NCBI GenBank assembly: GCA_934692905.1
Contig: CAKUUM010000068.1
Coordinates: 1 to 5,063 of the forward strand
Length of the DNA stretch: 5,063 bases
Origin: an uncultured Bacteroidales bacterium
Lineage (GTDB): Bacteria > Bacteroidota > Bacteroidia > Bacteroidales > Paludibacteraceae
Direction of reading: 5' to 3'
Part shown: positions 4,883-5,063 of the stretch, one piece after another
How positions within the stretch are numbered: position 1 is the stretch's first letter
Layout: each line of letters opens with the position of its first letter
The notes under the pieces: model-generated
Database searches by the model: none
The model's input: the letters and a program-made list of their open reading frames with translations, nothing else
Told to the model about the DNA's origin: nothing
Translations under genes and position numbers: made by a program

Positions 4883-4927
4883 GAGAGTACCCCATTTCGC
4901 CCACAGGCTTACGGGGAGACCGCAAGG
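4883..4927. repeat. Dispersed repeat, copy 2 (downstream of fusA2)
   Basis: This second copy of the element at 2312-2357, in the same orientation, begins 16 bases after the fusA2 stop codon. It keeps the inner GCC-CACA-GGC hairpin. It also contains GGAGACCGC (4915-4923), which recurs exactly in the left arm of the terminator that follows. Confidence 0.7.
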
Positions 4928-4948
4928 GAGGAGGACTGCATAGTATTA

Positions 4949-4990
4949 AGGAGACCGCTCAAGCATATTGGGCGGTTTCTTGGTTTTTAT
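4949..4990 (+). terminator. Rho-independent terminator of fusA2
   Basis: AGGAGACCGCTC (4949-4960) pairs with GGGCGGTTTCTT (4970-4981) over 12 positions, three of them G-T, around a 9-base loop. A T-rich tail (ggtttttatttat) follows. It lies about 80 bases after the fusA2 stop and before the promoter near the right edge, so it should separate the two transcripts. Confidence 0.85.
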
Positions 4991-5018
4991 TTATCAAGGT
5001 TGGATATTGCAGTAGATA

Positions 5019-5049
5019 TTGTGTATGTCGGATAAAATGGCTATCTTTG
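5019..5049 (+). promoter_or_regulatory. Bacteroidetes-type promoter for a gene beyond the right edge
   Basis: TTG at 5019-5021 and TATCTTTG at 5042-5049 are separated by 20 bases, the same spacing as in the other two promoters here. Transcription would start near 5055-5057, reading off the window; no start codon or coding sequence of that gene is visible. Confidence 0.75.
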
Positions 5050-5063
5050 TAATTGAATAGTAC

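Noticed and set aside
2312..4927. A composite transposon carrying fusA2
   Set aside because: The flanking repeats are only about 45 bases, encode no transposase and show no target duplications or terminal inverted repeats that I can see.

Overview
The window looks like chromosomal DNA from a member of the Bacteroidales, most likely a Prevotella-like genus. All three promoters I can find have the Bacteroidetes form: a TTG element, a 20-base spacer, then TAnnTTTG. Start codons are preceded by A/T-rich sequence rather than Shine-Dalgarno sites, and the two recognisable proteins are of Bacteroidales type. The family-level guess is weak; the order-level one is strong.

Left part (1-1808, minus strand): an operon for the succinate dehydrogenase / fumarate reductase complex. 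It begins with sdhC, the five-helix di-heme cytochrome b anchor, and runs leftward to the first 25 codons of sdhA (the flavoprotein), which is cut by the window edge. Between sdhC and sdhA sit two small, unrecognised, very hydrophobic proteins of 160 and 154 residues. In the usual Bacteroides layout sdhC is followed directly by the flavoprotein gene. The two proteins have similar length and helix layout and share a W-[DE]-K-V motif at nearly the same position, so they look like diverged tandem paralogues. Their DNA is clearly more A/T-rich than sdhC. This inserted pair is the best candidate here for something undescribed: possible accessory or extra membrane subunits of the complex.

Middle part (1809-2703): an 895-base divergent intergenic region. 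It holds the sdhC promoter and leader on the left, the fusA2 promoter and a 146-base structured leader on the right, and between them a mosaic of short tandem repeats (periods 7, 11, 11, 7 and 13-14) and dispersed repeat sequence. I see no credible protein gene there except a possible 22-codon leader ORF in front of fusA2.

Right part (2704-5063, plus strand): fusA2, a 720-residue paralogue of elongation factor G. It keeps the P-loop and the NKxD motif, but the catalytic histidine of switch II is serine and the switch I RGIT motif is YGYS. This matches the Bacteroides EF-G2 class, known for ribosome translocation without GTP hydrolysis and for activation during carbon starvation and gut colonisation. 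After it come a second copy of a dispersed repeat that also lies upstream of the gene, an intrinsic terminator, and a promoter pointing off the right edge.

The anaerobic respiratory operon and the energy-saving translation factor are divergent neighbours with separate promoters. Both fit life under limited energy supply, but nothing in the sequence shows that they are regulated together.
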